Positions 8,493 through 17,004 of a stretch of DNA of 64,000 nt are shown here, piece after piece. Origin of the DNA: Boseongicola sp. H5 (GTDB lineage Bacteria; Pseudomonadota; Alphaproteobacteria; Rhodobacterales; Rhodobacteraceae). The stretch's first letter is position 1. Each line of letters starts with the position of its first letter. The stretch lies in assembly GCA_020622165.1 (NCBI GenBank), contig JACNMN010000001.1, forward strand, positions 1 to 64,000. Direction: 5' to 3'. Below the pieces are notes generated by a model. That model searched no databases, was not told the origin of the DNA, and was given only the letters and a program-made list of their open reading frames with translations. A program made the translations under genes and the position numbers.

Positions 8493-9286
8493 TGAGCGAG
8501 GACCGGCTGCATACGAACCTCGTCCTTGAGCGCCACGGGCCGATCGAAGTGCTGCGCATCGACCGCGAGGAGGCGCTTGGCGCGCTCAACTTCGGGATTC
8601 AGGAGGCGATCGGCCAGTATGTCAACAGCCTCTACGACCATCGCGATGAGGTGCACATCCTGATCCTGACCGGCACCGGGCGCGGCTTTGTCGCGGGCGC
8701 CGACATCGCCGGATACCACGGCTGCGGCCAGACAGTGTTCGACCGTTTTCAGCGACGCTCGCGACAGACCTTCGACGCCATCGCCAACCTGCCGCAGGTC
8801 GTGATCGGTGCGGTCAACGGCTATGCGCTTGGCGGCGGGCTGGAGCTCGCGCTTTGCTGCGATTTCGTGTTCGTGAACGAGAAGACCAAGCTCGGCCTCC
8901 CGGAGATTAAACTCGGTCTTCTCCCCGGCGGGGGTGGCACACAGCGCCTCCCCCGCATCGTGGGGCCCATGCGCGCCAAGGAAATCCTGATGACCGGCCG
9001 GATGATCCCGGCCGAGGAAGCCGTGCGGCTTGGAATTGCGCTCGAGGCATGCGCGCCCGACGCGCTGATGCCCCGCGCGATGGAATTCGCCGAAAGCCTG
9101 GCCACCATGGCCCCTGTCGCGCTGCTCGAGGCCAAGCGCGTCGTGGACGACGGGCTCGATGCCGCGCTCTCGGCGGGACTGACGATGGAACAGCGCGTGC
9201 TCGGAGCGCTTTTCGCGACCGAGGACGGCAAGGAAGGCATCGCAGCCTTCATGGAGAAACGCGATCCAATCTTCAAGGGACGCTAA
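8492..9286 (+). CDS. Enoyl-CoA hydratase/isomerase (crotonase) family protein
   Basis: A 264-residue crotonase. The oxyanion-hole segment FVAGADIAGY (residues 66-75) and GGGLELALCCDF are present. Glu118 (GGGLELA) and Glu138 (LPEIKLGLLPGGGGTQRLPR) match the two catalytic glutamates of rat enoyl-CoA hydratase, so hydratase activity is plausible. It starts in the stop codon of the CoA-transferase. In the operon it would hydrate an unsaturated acyl-CoA to a 3-hydroxyacyl-CoA that the dehydrogenase two genes downstream can oxidise. Confidence 0.93.
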   Translation: MSEDRLHTNLVLERHGPIEVLRIDREEALGALNFGIQEAIGQYVNSLYDHRDEVHILILTGTGRGFVAGADIAGYHGCGQTVFDRFQRRSRQTFDAIANLPQVVIGAVNGYALGGGLELALCCDFVFVNEKTKLGLPEIKLGLLPGGGGTQRLPRIVGPMRAKEILMTGRMIPAEEAVRLGIALEACAPDALMPRAMEFAESLATMAPVALLEAKRVVDDGLDAALSAGLTMEQRVLGALFATEDGKEGIAAFMEKRDPIFKGR

Positions 9287-9300
9287 AGGACAGAAAAGAA

Positions 9301-10251
9301 ATGCAAAAATCCGTCATCAGCTATCAATCCGGGCCGTTTTCCGTCGTTTCGATGGGCCTGCCCGGCGACCACGAAGGCAAGACCGCGACCCGCGTTTTCT
9401 TCGTGAAGGGCACCGAAAAACTCGCGCTTGTCGACAGTGGCCTTTACGGCGGGCTGCCCGCGCTCAAGCAGGCGTTCGAGGAACTGGGCTTCGCCTACGG
9501 CGACCTCGACCTGCTGCTTCTGACGCATGAACACATGGACCACGTCGGCAACAACGGCTGGCTCAAGGCCGAAACCGGCGCGACGATCGTGGGCCATCCC
9601 GGCCGCGCCGACCGCGTCGCCGACAACATGCTGAACGCCAAGGCCATCGTGCATGCCTTCCCCGAGGGCGAGCATTTCGATCTCAACGCCGAATATCTCG
9701 ATTGGATGGGTCCGACCGAAGGCCCGATCGAGGAGTTCGTGACCGACGGCGACAACATCGATCTGGGCGGTGGCGTCGAACTCGAGGTGGTCGAGGTGCT
9801 GGGCCATTCGATGTGCGAAGTCGGATTTTTCGAGCGCTCGACAAGAACGCTGGTGATCGCGGACCCACTGCTGCCGCCCTTCAACCCGGTGCTTTACCTC
9901 TACGAAGACCCGAACGTCATGCGTGCGACCTTCGACAAGATCGAGCGTTTCCTCAAGGAACGCGACGTGCAGGCCGTGCTTTTCGCTCATGACGAAGTGA
10001 AGACCGCCGACGAGACCATCGAGCTTGTCAACGACTGTCGCCGCCGGGTGAACAAAGTCGAAGACAGCATGGTCACCCACATGAAGGCCAATCCCGGCAT
10101 CAGTTTCGCCGAGTTGCGCGACAAGTGTTGCGACGACCAGAACATGGTGCGTGAGTGGCGTGCGCTTGTCTCCGTCGACGCTTCACTGAAGGACATGTTC
10201 GCCAAGGGCCTGGTCGAGAAGCGCGGCGACGGCTGGCACTATGTCGGGTGA
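9301..10251 (+). CDS. MBL-fold metallo-hydrolase
   Basis: A 316-residue metallo-beta-lactamase-fold protein starting at 9301, 14 bp after the crotonase. The metal motif is THEHMDH with His76, His78, Asp80 and His81, and later metal ligands fit GHSMCEVGF and IADPLLPPF. A C-terminal region of about 80 residues after residue 240 looks like the winged-helix tail found in glyoxalase-II-like and LACTB2-like hydrolases. In an acyl-CoA operon it is a candidate thioesterase or lactonase. The exact reaction cannot be read from the sequence. Confidence 0.88.
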   Translation: MQKSVISYQSGPFSVVSMGLPGDHEGKTATRVFFVKGTEKLALVDSGLYGGLPALKQAFEELGFAYGDLDLLLLTHEHMDHVGNNGWLKAETGATIVGHPGRADRVADNMLNAKAIVHAFPEGEHFDLNAEYLDWMGPTEGPIEEFVTDGDNIDLGGGVELEVVEVLGHSMCEVGFFERSTRTLVIADPLLPPFNPVLYLYEDPNVMRATFDKIERFLKERDVQAVLFAHDEVKTADETIELVNDCRRRVNKVEDSMVTHMKANPGISFAELRDKCCDDQNMVREWRALVSVDASLKDMFAKGLVEKRGDGWHYVG

Positions 10252-11200
10252 CCTGCCAACTTGTGCCGTCCTCGGATCGGGGACAATGGGCGCGGGGATC
10301 GCGCTGTCCCTCGCGCTTGGCGGCGCCACCGTCCGGCTTTGGGGCCGCCGGGCCGAGGCCCTGCCGGCCGCGCTGGATCGTGCGGCCGCTGGATTCGACT
10401 TTCTGGTCACTCAAGGGCTCGACGATCCTGCCGAGCGCGCCGCGACACTCGCACGCATCACGACCGAAGCAGACCTTGGACGGGCCGTCGATGGCGCGGG
10501 CTTCATCATCGAGGCCGCCGCCGAGGACGTTGCGATCAAGCAGGACCTGCTTGCCCGCTCCGAGGCGCTGGCACCTGCCGACGCGATAACTTCCTCGACC
10601 ACGTCGGCCCTTTCCGCGACCGAGATCCAGTCCGCCCTCGCTCGGCCCGAGAACTTCTGCGTCGCGCATTATGCGCAGCCCGCGCACCTCGTCGAACTGG
10701 TCGAGGTCGTGCCCGGCGCGCAAAGCTCGGACCGCGCGGCCGAGGTCACGACGGCACTTCTGACGGCGACCGGCAAGACCCCGGTCCTCTGCCCCGACAT
10801 CCCCGGCTTTCTCTGGGCCCGGATCCAGCACACCGTCCTGCGCGAATTCATCAGCCTCGTCGACAACGGCCTCGTCACGCCCGAGGCCTGTGACACGATC
10901 CTCAAGGTCGGTTATGCCTCGCGGCTGCCCGCAATGGGCGCCTTCGAACACGCCGATCTCGCCGGCATCGACCTAATTTCCGGCGACGCAGCGAAGGCCG
11001 TCTGGGCCGACCTCGCCAACACGGCCGGTCCCGACGACACCAGCATCGGCGCGCTGAAGGCGGACGGCAAACTCGGCATGAAATCAGGACAGGGCTTTTA
11101 CGACTGGACTGCCCGCAACCCCGACGCTTTCAAGGCGAAACGGGACGAAGAAATCATCCACCGCGTCAAGATCCGGCGGGGCGGGAAGGTCGTTCTCTGA
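10241..11200 (+). CDS. 3-hydroxyacyl-CoA dehydrogenase family protein
   Basis: A 319-residue NAD-dependent dehydrogenase overlapping the MBL gene by 11 bases. The N-terminal Rossmann motif is VLGSGTMGAGIA (from residue 9). The NFCVAHYAQPAHLVELVEVVPG stretch contains the catalytic His of the family, although the usual HFFNP is replaced by HYAQP. This resembles short carnitine/hydroxybutyryl-type dehydrogenases. It is the last gene of the plus operon and ends 5 bp from the converging kinase. It likely oxidises the 3-hydroxyacyl-CoA made by the crotonase. Confidence 0.9.
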   Translation: MSGDLPTCAVLGSGTMGAGIALSLALGGATVRLWGRRAEALPAALDRAAAGFDFLVTQGLDDPAERAATLARITTEADLGRAVDGAGFIIEAAAEDVAIKQDLLARSEALAPADAITSSTTSALSATEIQSALARPENFCVAHYAQPAHLVELVEVVPGAQSSDRAAEVTTALLTATGKTPVLCPDIPGFLWARIQHTVLREFISLVDNGLVTPEACDTILKVGYASRLPAMGAFEHADLAGIDLISGDAAKAVWADLANTAGPDDTSIGALKADGKLGMKSGQGFYDWTARNPDAFKAKRDEEIIHRVKIRRGGKVVL

Positions 11201-11205
11201 CCGCC

Positions 11206-11691
11206 TCAGCTTTTGACCATATCGCTGCGGTGCGGGATCGGATGGACCGCGCCGTAGCCCAACACCGTGCTGGCGGCCACGCGCGCCGCCCGCACGGCCG
11301 CGACCCGCGCATCGCCGGTTTCAAGATAATAGGCCAGCCATCCGCCCGCGAAGCTGTCTCCGGCCCCGGTCGAGTCCACCGCCGTCACGCGCGGCACCGC
11401 GACCTCGAAGGTTTCGCCGGCCGTGCGGATCACCGGGCTTTTGGCGCCGCGCTTCAGGATCACGACCTTTGCCCCGTGCGCCCCGAACCTGTTCAGGATC
11501 CCGGCCTCGTCGGCCGTCTCCAGCAGCGTCGTGGCCTCGTTGTCGGTCCTTGCCCCCTGCCGCGCCGCCGCGATGATCGCGTTCGACGTGTCGCCGCCGA
11601 AGCCCTGACGATAGACCGGCCGCCCGTCCAAGAGATCGGGCAAACGCACGAATTCGACCATAGGCTGGCCAAGCGCGAGGATGTCCGTCAT
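11206..11691 (-). pseudogene. PfkB-family sugar-acid kinase with internal in-frame deletion
   Basis: Only 161 residues, against about 300 for the family. Residues 1-49 match the N-terminus of ribokinase/KDG-kinase proteins (GQPMVEFVR..., GGDTSNAIIAAARQG). Residues 50-161 match the C-terminal third, with NEATTLLETADEAG and the catalytic GAGDSFAGGW (Asp112). About 140 residues in the middle, including substrate and ATP contacts, are missing without a frameshift. The start overlaps the upstream dehydrogenase stop (ATGA), so it is still in the operon. It is most likely an inactive remnant of a 2-keto-3-deoxy-sugar-acid kinase. Confidence 0.82.
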
Positions 11692-12707
11692 GCGGGCACG
11701 ATCAGCACCTTGCCGACCGCCTCGCCGCTTGCCATCAGCTCGCAGGCCGCCTGAGCTTCGGACACGGGAAACCGGCCGGCGGTGATCGCGTCGAAATCGA
11801 CCGTGCCTGCCTCGATCAGCGCAACAGCCTCGTCAAATTCCTTCGTGAAAAGGATCGAGCCCACGACCGTGACCTCCTTCAGCGCGTTCAAATGCAGGTT
11901 GATCGGCACCGGGCTTGGCTGGATAAGCGACAGGATACCGATCCTGCCCTGCTTTCTGACCGCATCCAATGCATAATTGTAGGCGTGCGGGCTTCCCGAC
12001 GCCTCGATCACCACGTCGTAGGATGCGGTCGGCGGCGCTGCCGCGCCGATCACGTAACCGCTCTTGGCGCCAACGGTTTGCGCGGCCGCAATGGCCTCCG
12101 CCTTCAGGTCCGTCACCTCGACCTCGGCGCCCTTCGCGACTGCGCCAACGACCGCCAAGAGCCCCATCGGCCCGCAGCCCGTGACAAGAACGCGGTCGCC
12201 CGACCCGATCCCGGCCCTGTTCACCGAGTGCATGGCGCAGGCGAGCGGTTCGGCAAAAGTCAGATGCTCGGGCTTGACGCCCTCTGCCACGCGGCGAAGG
12301 CAACGCGCGGGAAAGTCGAAATACTGCCGGAAGAACCCGTCGATATGCGGCCTCGTCGTCGCGGACCCCGGAAACCGCTTCGTGGCGCACATATTGATGT
12401 CGCCCGTCGCGCAGCACTCGCAGACCCCGCATTCGATCACCGGATTGATCGCCACAAGCTGACCCGGCGCGAAGTCGCTGCCGTTCGGGGCCTCGACGTA
12501 AGCGCAGGCTTCATGGCCGAGGCTAACCGGATGATCCAGATAAAACCCCGCATTCGCGAAATGCCGGAAATAGTGCATGTCGGTGCCGCAGATACTGGCC
12601 GTGGCAAGCCTCAGCCGGACCCAGCCGTCCTCGATCGTGTCGCGCATCGACGCCTCTTCGATCTCGATCGTGCGTGCGGCGGTCAGAAGCGATTTCACGT
12701 AAGTCAT
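11688..12707 (-). CDS. Zinc-dependent alcohol dehydrogenase, L-idonate 5-dehydrogenase-like
   Basis: A 339-residue medium-chain dehydrogenase from the ATG at 12707. Cys40, His65 and Glu66 are the catalytic zinc ligands (SICGTDMHY and LGHEA). Cys93, Cys96, Cys99 and Cys107 form the structural zinc lobe. The stretch CATKRFPGSATTRPHIDGFF and the AEPLACAMHSVNRAG region resemble E. coli IdnD. The Rossmann motif is VLVTGCGPMGLLAVVG. It lies between an SDR and a kinase remnant, an arrangement seen in idonate/gluconate-type polyol catabolism. Substrate specificity is inferred only from this resemblance. Confidence 0.9.
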   Translation of the reverse strand: MTYVKSLLTAARTIEIEEASMRDTIEDGWVRLRLATASICGTDMHYFRHFANAGFYLDHPVSLGHEACAYVEAPNGSDFAPGQLVAINPVIECGVCECCATGDINMCATKRFPGSATTRPHIDGFFRQYFDFPARCLRRVAEGVKPEHLTFAEPLACAMHSVNRAGIGSGDRVLVTGCGPMGLLAVVGAVAKGAEVEVTDLKAEAIAAAQTVGAKSGYVIGAAAPPTASYDVVIEASGSPHAYNYALDAVRKQGRIGILSLIQPSPVPINLHLNALKEVTVVGSILFTKEFDEAVALIEAGTVDFDAITAGRFPVSEAQAACELMASGEAVGKVLIVPA

Positions 12708-12708
12708 C

Positions 12709-13428
12709 TCAGAACCCGATTGCATAGCCGCCGTCGACCGGCAGCGCGGCCCCGTTGACGTAGGCCGCCCGGTCGCTCGCCAAGTAATGCACCACGTCCG
12801 CCACATCCTCGGGCGTGCCGAACTTGCCGCCCGGTATCCGCCCCTCGATCTTGTCCCGACGCGCCGGGTCCTTCGCCAGAACCGCCCGCGTCATGTCCGT
12901 ATCGATGAACCCCGGGCAGACCGCGTTGCAGCGGATGCCGTACTTCGCCGCGTCGACGGCCAGTGAGCGGGTCAGCCCGATCACGGCGGTCTTCGACGTG
13001 ACGTAGGCGGCGGCATCCGGCAGCGCCATCAGCCCGCCCATGGACGAGATGTTGACGATGGCGCCCCGGCCCCGGTCACGGTTCAGCTCGACGAACCGAC
13101 CGGAGGCGCGGAACACCGCCTTGACGTTCAGGTTCAGTCGCTCGTCCAGCTCGTCGGGCGAAACCTCCCAGGCGGGCTTCTTCAGATGCATCCCGGCATT
13201 GTTCACCAGCGCATCCACCTGCCCCGCCCGCTCGGCGATCCGGTCGAGCCAGGCCGTATCGGACCAGTTCCCCAGGTCGACCTCGTGCAGCGTCACATCG
13301 CCCGCGACATCGCCCAATTCGCCCTCGGAGCGGGCAACGACGTGGACCTGCCAGCCGTCGTCCAGGAAGCGGCGCGTCTGCGCCAGACCGAGCCCCTTGT
13401 TGCCTCCGGTGATCACGACGACCTTCAT
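12709..13428 (-). CDS. Short-chain dehydrogenase/reductase (SDR)
   Basis: A 239-residue classical SDR from the ATG at 13428. It shows the TGGNKGLG cofactor motif (residues 7-14), NNAG (residues 77-80), the catalytic Ser in NISS (about 128-129), and Tyr142/Lys146 in YVTSK. The start overlaps the stop of the upstream gene (ATGA), and the dehydrogenase start lies 1 bp downstream of its stop. Next to an idonate-dehydrogenase-like enzyme it may act as a gluconate 5-dehydrogenase-type keto-acid reductase, but SDR substrates cannot be read from sequence. Confidence 0.92.
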   Translation of the reverse strand: MKVVVITGGNKGLGLAQTRRFLDDGWQVHVVARSEGELGDVAGDVTLHEVDLGNWSDTAWLDRIAERAGQVDALVNNAGMHLKKPAWEVSPDELDERLNLNVKAVFRASGRFVELNRDRGRGAIVNISSMGGLMALPDAAAYVTSKTAVIGLTRSLAVDAAKYGIRCNAVCPGFIDTDMTRAVLAKDPARRDKIEGRIPGGKFGTPEDVADVVHYLASDRAAYVNGAALPVDGGYAIGF

Positions 13429-14546
13429 GCGCTTTCCCCCATGTTCTTGCGGTAGAGCGCGTTTATCTCGGACAAAAACGCGTCCTCCACTCGGTCCTTC
13501 AGAAAGAAGTCGGGGAATATGTCGCAGACGTCGTCCACGAATGACAGAAACCAGATATCCCTTGGCCGGGTCCAGGCGCCGTCGATCGTCGCCCGCCCGC
13601 CGGTCAGAAAGCCGCGATAGCGCGGATCGTTGGCCAGCGCGTCCCACGTCTTGCGATGCGCGGGCTGCCCGTCGTTTGCGACATAGACCGACGACTGCAC
13701 CGGTTCGGACGCGGCCCAGGCGGAAAAGGCGCGCGCAGCGTCCGGTGCAGTGCTCTTCGATGACACGCCCAGCCCCGCGCCGCCGAGGATGGCCCGCCGC
13801 CGGTTCATGCCGCGGAAACTCGGCAGGTCGGCATAGTCCAGAAGATGCAACCGGAACCCCGGGCGGGCATAGTTGATGTAGGCGAAAAGGCAGGGCGAAT
13901 AGGCGAACTCGTCCGTCTTCGACATCAGTTCGAGCACATGGATCGGGTTCCAGCCCACCGCCTCGGACGGACCGAGCTTATATAGCGCCTTGAGAACGGC
14001 GAGCGCCAGAAGCCCGTTCTCGTCTGACACGAACGCGCTGTCCGAGAACGGCAAAGCCTCCTCGCCCCGCCCCGCGACTAGCGTCATCATCATATCGAAG
14101 GCGTCGACCGGCAGAAGCGGCGTCACGATGCTGAAATCCATAATCTCGGCGCTAAGAGCCGCTTCCCAATCCGGAAGAGAGGCGCCTGGCAGGTCAGGGC
14201 GGCGCACCGCCATCTGACAGGCGGCATCGATAGGATAGGCCCAAAGATGGCCTTTCCAGACGTAGCTTTCCAGACTGCCACCAAGCGACCCATCGGCGCC
14301 GTCCGGCGGCATGTCGAGCGGCAAGAGACTTCCCGTTTCCGCAATCAGTCCGACATGTGGATGATCGAGAACGATGAGGTCGTATTCCGCTGCGAGGCCC
14401 TCGATCGAGGCGTCTGCGAAGGCTTGCAGGCTGCGGCGATCCCAAGCGATCGATACGCCCCTCTCCACCTCGAACTGTGCCGACGCAGCTTCGAGTGGGG
14501 CGTAGCCGCGCGCGTGATCCCAAGTCACTCCCTTGAGGTGAGGCAT
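13425..14546 (-). CDS. Extracellular solute-binding-like protein without a signal peptide
   Basis: A 373-residue protein from the ATG at 14546. It resembles family-1 carbohydrate-binding proteins of ABC transporters (GVTWDHARGYAPLEAASAQF near the start, later WKGHLWAYPIDAACQ). It begins MPHLKGVTWDHARG with no hydrophobic leader, and no ABC permease or ATPase is encoded nearby. It is the first gene of the minus-strand arm, about 25 bp from a LacI-type palindrome. A cytosolic sensor or carrier role for the pathway substrate is possible. I know of no established function for leaderless members. Confidence 0.75.
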   Translation of the reverse strand: MPHLKGVTWDHARGYAPLEAASAQFEVERGVSIAWDRRSLQAFADASIEGLAAEYDLIVLDHPHVGLIAETGSLLPLDMPPDGADGSLGGSLESYVWKGHLWAYPIDAACQMAVRRPDLPGASLPDWEAALSAEIMDFSIVTPLLPVDAFDMMMTLVAGRGEEALPFSDSAFVSDENGLLALAVLKALYKLGPSEAVGWNPIHVLELMSKTDEFAYSPCLFAYINYARPGFRLHLLDYADLPSFRGMNRRRAILGGAGLGVSSKSTAPDAARAFSAWAASEPVQSSVYVANDGQPAHRKTWDALANDPRYRGFLTGGRATIDGAWTRPRDIWFLSFVDDVCDIFPDFFLKDRVEDAFLSEINALYRKNMGESA

Positions 14547-14570
14547 TGCAGACTCCAATTTGCGGCCCTT

Positions 14571-14586
14571 AGTAAAACGTTTTACC
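14571..14586. promoter_or_regulatory. LacI-type operator of the minus-strand dehydrogenase operon
   Basis: AGTAAAACGTTTTACC contains the perfect 14-bp palindrome GTAAAAC/GTTTTAC at 14572-14585, 25 bp upstream of the solute-binding-like gene. It matches the site at 7263-7278, implying co-regulation of the two converging operons by the LacI regulator encoded at 6201-7193. Confidence 0.65.
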
Positions 14587-14936
14587 GTTCTCGACAACAA
14601 AAAAAGCTGGCACAGAGACTGAAGCAAGCGGCGGCCTTGCCAGTCTTATTGACTTTGACGGCTGAACCAGGACGGGACGAAGCGAATTTCATGGATCTTC
14701 GATAGCCTCAGTAATCTTCCCATTATCGTTACCGCTTAAGGCCAGAATGCAATTGCGTATTTCTGGGTTAGACCGACGGGCGTACACATTGGCAAGATGA
14801 GTCAAACCTACACGAGCGCCCATGTACGACTTGGCGGTAACACCATGTAACTGTAGCGTGCGGCCGCGGTCCGGAGCAGCGACGGGCCTGACGATAAAAC
14901 TAGCGCAAAACACGATAGTGGCGCTCCCTGAAAAAA

Positions 14937-14949
14937 CACCATAATGGTG
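14937..14949. promoter_or_regulatory. Palindrome in front of the mqsRA remnant (possible MqsA operator)
   Basis: CACCATAATGGTG is a perfect 6+1+6 palindrome located 14 bp before the GTG of the broken mqsR. MqsA-type antitoxins repress their own promoter through palindromes at this place, so it may be the old operator. Confidence 0.4.
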
Positions 14950-14963
14950 CTATGTGAGGTTTC

Positions 14964-15280
14964 GTGACTGAAAAGCGAAAGACACCTATGACCTGGAAGC
15001 GATCAAATCGACCTTCAGTTCTGCAAAGAGTCTCAACGCGACCGGTTCGGCGATCCGCTCAACAACAAAGCTTGGGTTTGGAAGCGCTGAGATTGTTGAG
15101 GTTATCCAGTCCATCGACAGACGCGACTTTCAGAAGTCGATGACTTCATATGCCGATCATCGCGTGTGGCAAGGAGTCTACTACGCGCCCTCAGGTGTGG
15201 GTGAACTCTATGTGAAGTTTAGGGCGGACGTTGTGAGTGGGTTTTTGTTGTTTTCCTTTAAGGAGAAAGACAATGGCTAA
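14964..15280 (+). pseudogene. mqsR: MqsR-type mRNA interferase toxin, frameshifted near its start
   Basis: From 14984 to the TAA at 15278-15280 the frame encodes a clear MqsR: TYDLEAIKSTFSSAKSLNAT, then RRDFQKSMTSYADHRVWQGV, then YYAPSGVGELYVKF and FKEKDNG. MqsR toxins cut mRNA at GCU sites. The expected start GTG ACT GAA AAG CGA AAG at 14964 is in another frame, one base short of the main frame, and the main frame has a TGA just upstream (14969-14971). A 1-nt deletion near 14982 therefore disconnects start and body. The mqsA start overlaps its stop. It should be inactive unless a ribosome shifts or starts internally. Confidence 0.8.
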
Positions 15281-15422
15281 TACAGTTGAAAATCATCCCG
15301 TGTGCCCTGAAACCGGGGCTCCGATGTATCGAGATACGAGGCCTATGACGATTGTCTACAAGGGCGAGACAGCCACGTTCGACATGTGTCCTTCCCCCTT
15401 AGAACTGCGCCATCCGACGTGA
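15273..15422 (+). pseudogene. mqsA: MqsA-type antitoxin, only the start of the zinc-finger domain remains
   Basis: The ATG at 15273 overlaps the mqsR stop, and AAGGAGA precedes it. The first 38 residues (MANTVENHPVCPETGAPMYR, then RDTRPMTIVYKGETATFDM) match the YgiT/MqsA zinc-finger start. After FDM the family sequence (normally PGWYC...) is lost and the frame stops at 49 codons. The C-terminal DNA-binding domain is absent, so the antitoxin cannot repress or neutralise normally. The 75 bp that follow contain no restored frame. Confidence 0.75.
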
Positions 15423-15497
15423 ATCAGAAACCGGCTCCGGTCGCGGCTGGATGAGAGTTCGGTGGCAGGTCACTGGTATCTTGCGCTGACTGATGCT

Positions 15498-17000
15498 CTA
15501 GCCGGAGTTGGCCTTGCGCTTTCGAAGGAGCCGTTTCACGTCGGTTGTCCTTGCAATCATCACAATCCAGGTAAGGATCGTAACAACACCCAGCGTTGCT
15601 GCTATCGGTCGCTCGAAAAAACCGACGATTTCGCCACGGGCAATTGTCATCGAGGTCGTGAAGCTTTGTTCGACCAAAGGGCCAAGAACAATGCCCAGGA
15701 TGATCGGGGCTATCGCGAAATCGCGTGACTGCAAAATGTAAGCCAGAACGCCTAGGACGAGCATGACAAGGACGCCAAACATCGTATTGTTAATTGAATA
15801 GGAACCGACAATGCAGAACAGCAAGATCGCGGCGTCCAGATAGGACTTTGGAACTTTGAATATGTGCCGTGCCGCCTTGGCCGCCAAATAGCCGAACGGA
15901 AGCAGCAACAGATTGGCGATCACGAATACCAAGAGAACCGCATAGAAGTTGTGCGGATTGGCTGTGAGCAGTTGTGGACCCGGCTCCATCCCCTTCATGA
16001 ACAGAACACCGATGGCGATGGCCGTCACGGCGTCGCCCGGAATGCCGAAGACCATCGCCGGAATCCAGGACGACGACAAAGCCGCATTATTAGTCGCGCT
16101 CGCCTCGACAAGGCCTTCGGGATGGCCGGTGCCGAATTTTTCAGGCGTCTTGGATGTGCGCTTTGCGACCGAATAGCTAATCCAGGCGGCCAAATCTCCA
16201 CCGACACCGGGAAGTGCGCCGATAACAGATCCAGTGGCCGCGCCCCTCAGCAGGTTCATCCGGTACCGGTTGAGCGTCTGGCCGACACCTGCAAACGGGT
16301 TGGCAACCGGCACCTGCCTCTCAGCGCGAACACCACCGCGACCGTTCCGAAGAATTTCGGCAAGGGCGAACATGCCGATCATCGCCGGAATGAAGCTGAT
16401 GCCGCCGACAAGTTCACTGAACCCGAACGTGAAGCGCGGCTGACCCATCAATGGATCAAGGCCGATCTGCGCAATGAACAATCCGAGCAGCAAGGACAGT
16501 ATTCCCTTGGCGATGCCGCCGCGCGAAACGATGACCGCACAGCTCAGCCCGAGCAGCGACAGCCAGAAATATTCGAAACTCGAAAAATTCAACGCGAACC
16601 GGGCAAGCATCGGCGCGGCGAACATCAGAACGGCGAAACCGAACAGGCCGCCAATCGCAGCGCCACAGATGCCAATCCCGATGGCGAGGCCGGCTTTCCC
16701 ATGTCGCGTCAGACCATGAGCGTCGTCAACATAGGCTGCAGACGCCGGTGTTCCTGGAATGCGCAGAAGAGCACCGGGAATATCACCGGCCGTGATCGCC
16801 ATGGCGGTGCAGGCGATGATAGCGGCAACGGCCGGGATCGGATCCATGTAAAACGTGATCGGCACCAGAAGCGCGGCCGCCATGGTCGCGGTAAGACCGG
16901 GCATTGCGCCGACAAAAAGGCCAAATGCAGAGGCCACGACGATAACGGTCAGTGTCTCGACGTTGAAAACGAGACCGGCGGCAAGTTTCAACGCATCCAT
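15498..17000 (-). CDS. tctA: TTT transporter large permease (TctA), second system
   Basis: A 500-residue membrane protein from the ATG at 17000 (MDALKLAAGLVFNV). It has the TctA signature blocks GAMPGLTATMAAALLVPITF, LLRIPGTPASAAYVDDAHGL and GALPGVGGDLAAWISYS. The start lies 4 bp after the stop of the small-subunit gene upstream. It is the last gene of the minus-strand operon TctC-TctB-TctA. With the DHDPS-like enzyme divergent from this operon, the substrate may be a sugar acid or other carboxylate. The frame stays open upstream into tctB, but the chosen start fits the family. Confidence 0.93.
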   Translation of the reverse strand: MDALKLAAGLVFNVETLTVIVVASAFGLFVGAMPGLTATMAAALLVPITFYMDPIPAVAAIIACTAMAITAGDIPGALLRIPGTPASAAYVDDAHGLTRHGKAGLAIGIGICGAAIGGLFGFAVLMFAAPMLARFALNFSSFEYFWLSLLGLSCAVIVSRGGIAKGILSLLLGLFIAQIGLDPLMGQPRFTFGFSELVGGISFIPAMIGMFALAEILRNGRGGVRAERQVPVANPFAGVGQTLNRYRMNLLRGAATGSVIGALPGVGGDLAAWISYSVAKRTSKTPEKFGTGHPEGLVEASATNNAALSSSWIPAMVFGIPGDAVTAIAIGVLFMKGMEPGPQLLTANPHNFYAVLLVFVIANLLLLPFGYLAAKAARHIFKVPKSYLDAAILLFCIVGSYSINNTMFGVLVMLVLGVLAYILQSRDFAIAPIILGIVLGPLVEQSFTTSMTIARGEIVGFFERPIAATLGVVTILTWIVMIARTTDVKRLLRKRKANSG

Positions 17001-17004
17001 GGCG

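Larger units (their letters stand above)
14547..14963. other. Intergenic region between solute-binding-like gene and mqsR remnant
   Basis: This 417-bp stretch holds the LacI-type palindrome (14571-14586) at one end and the mqsRA operator-like palindrome (14937-14949) at the other. A minus-strand frame of 74 codons at 14689-14913 gives a protein-like but unrecognised sequence with no clear ribosome site. I do not call it a gene. Confidence 0.4.

Noticed and set aside
14689-14913. Minus-strand 74-codon frame with a protein-like sequence
   Set aside because: No recognised family, no ribosome site and no neighbour in an operon; kept only as part of the intergenic description.
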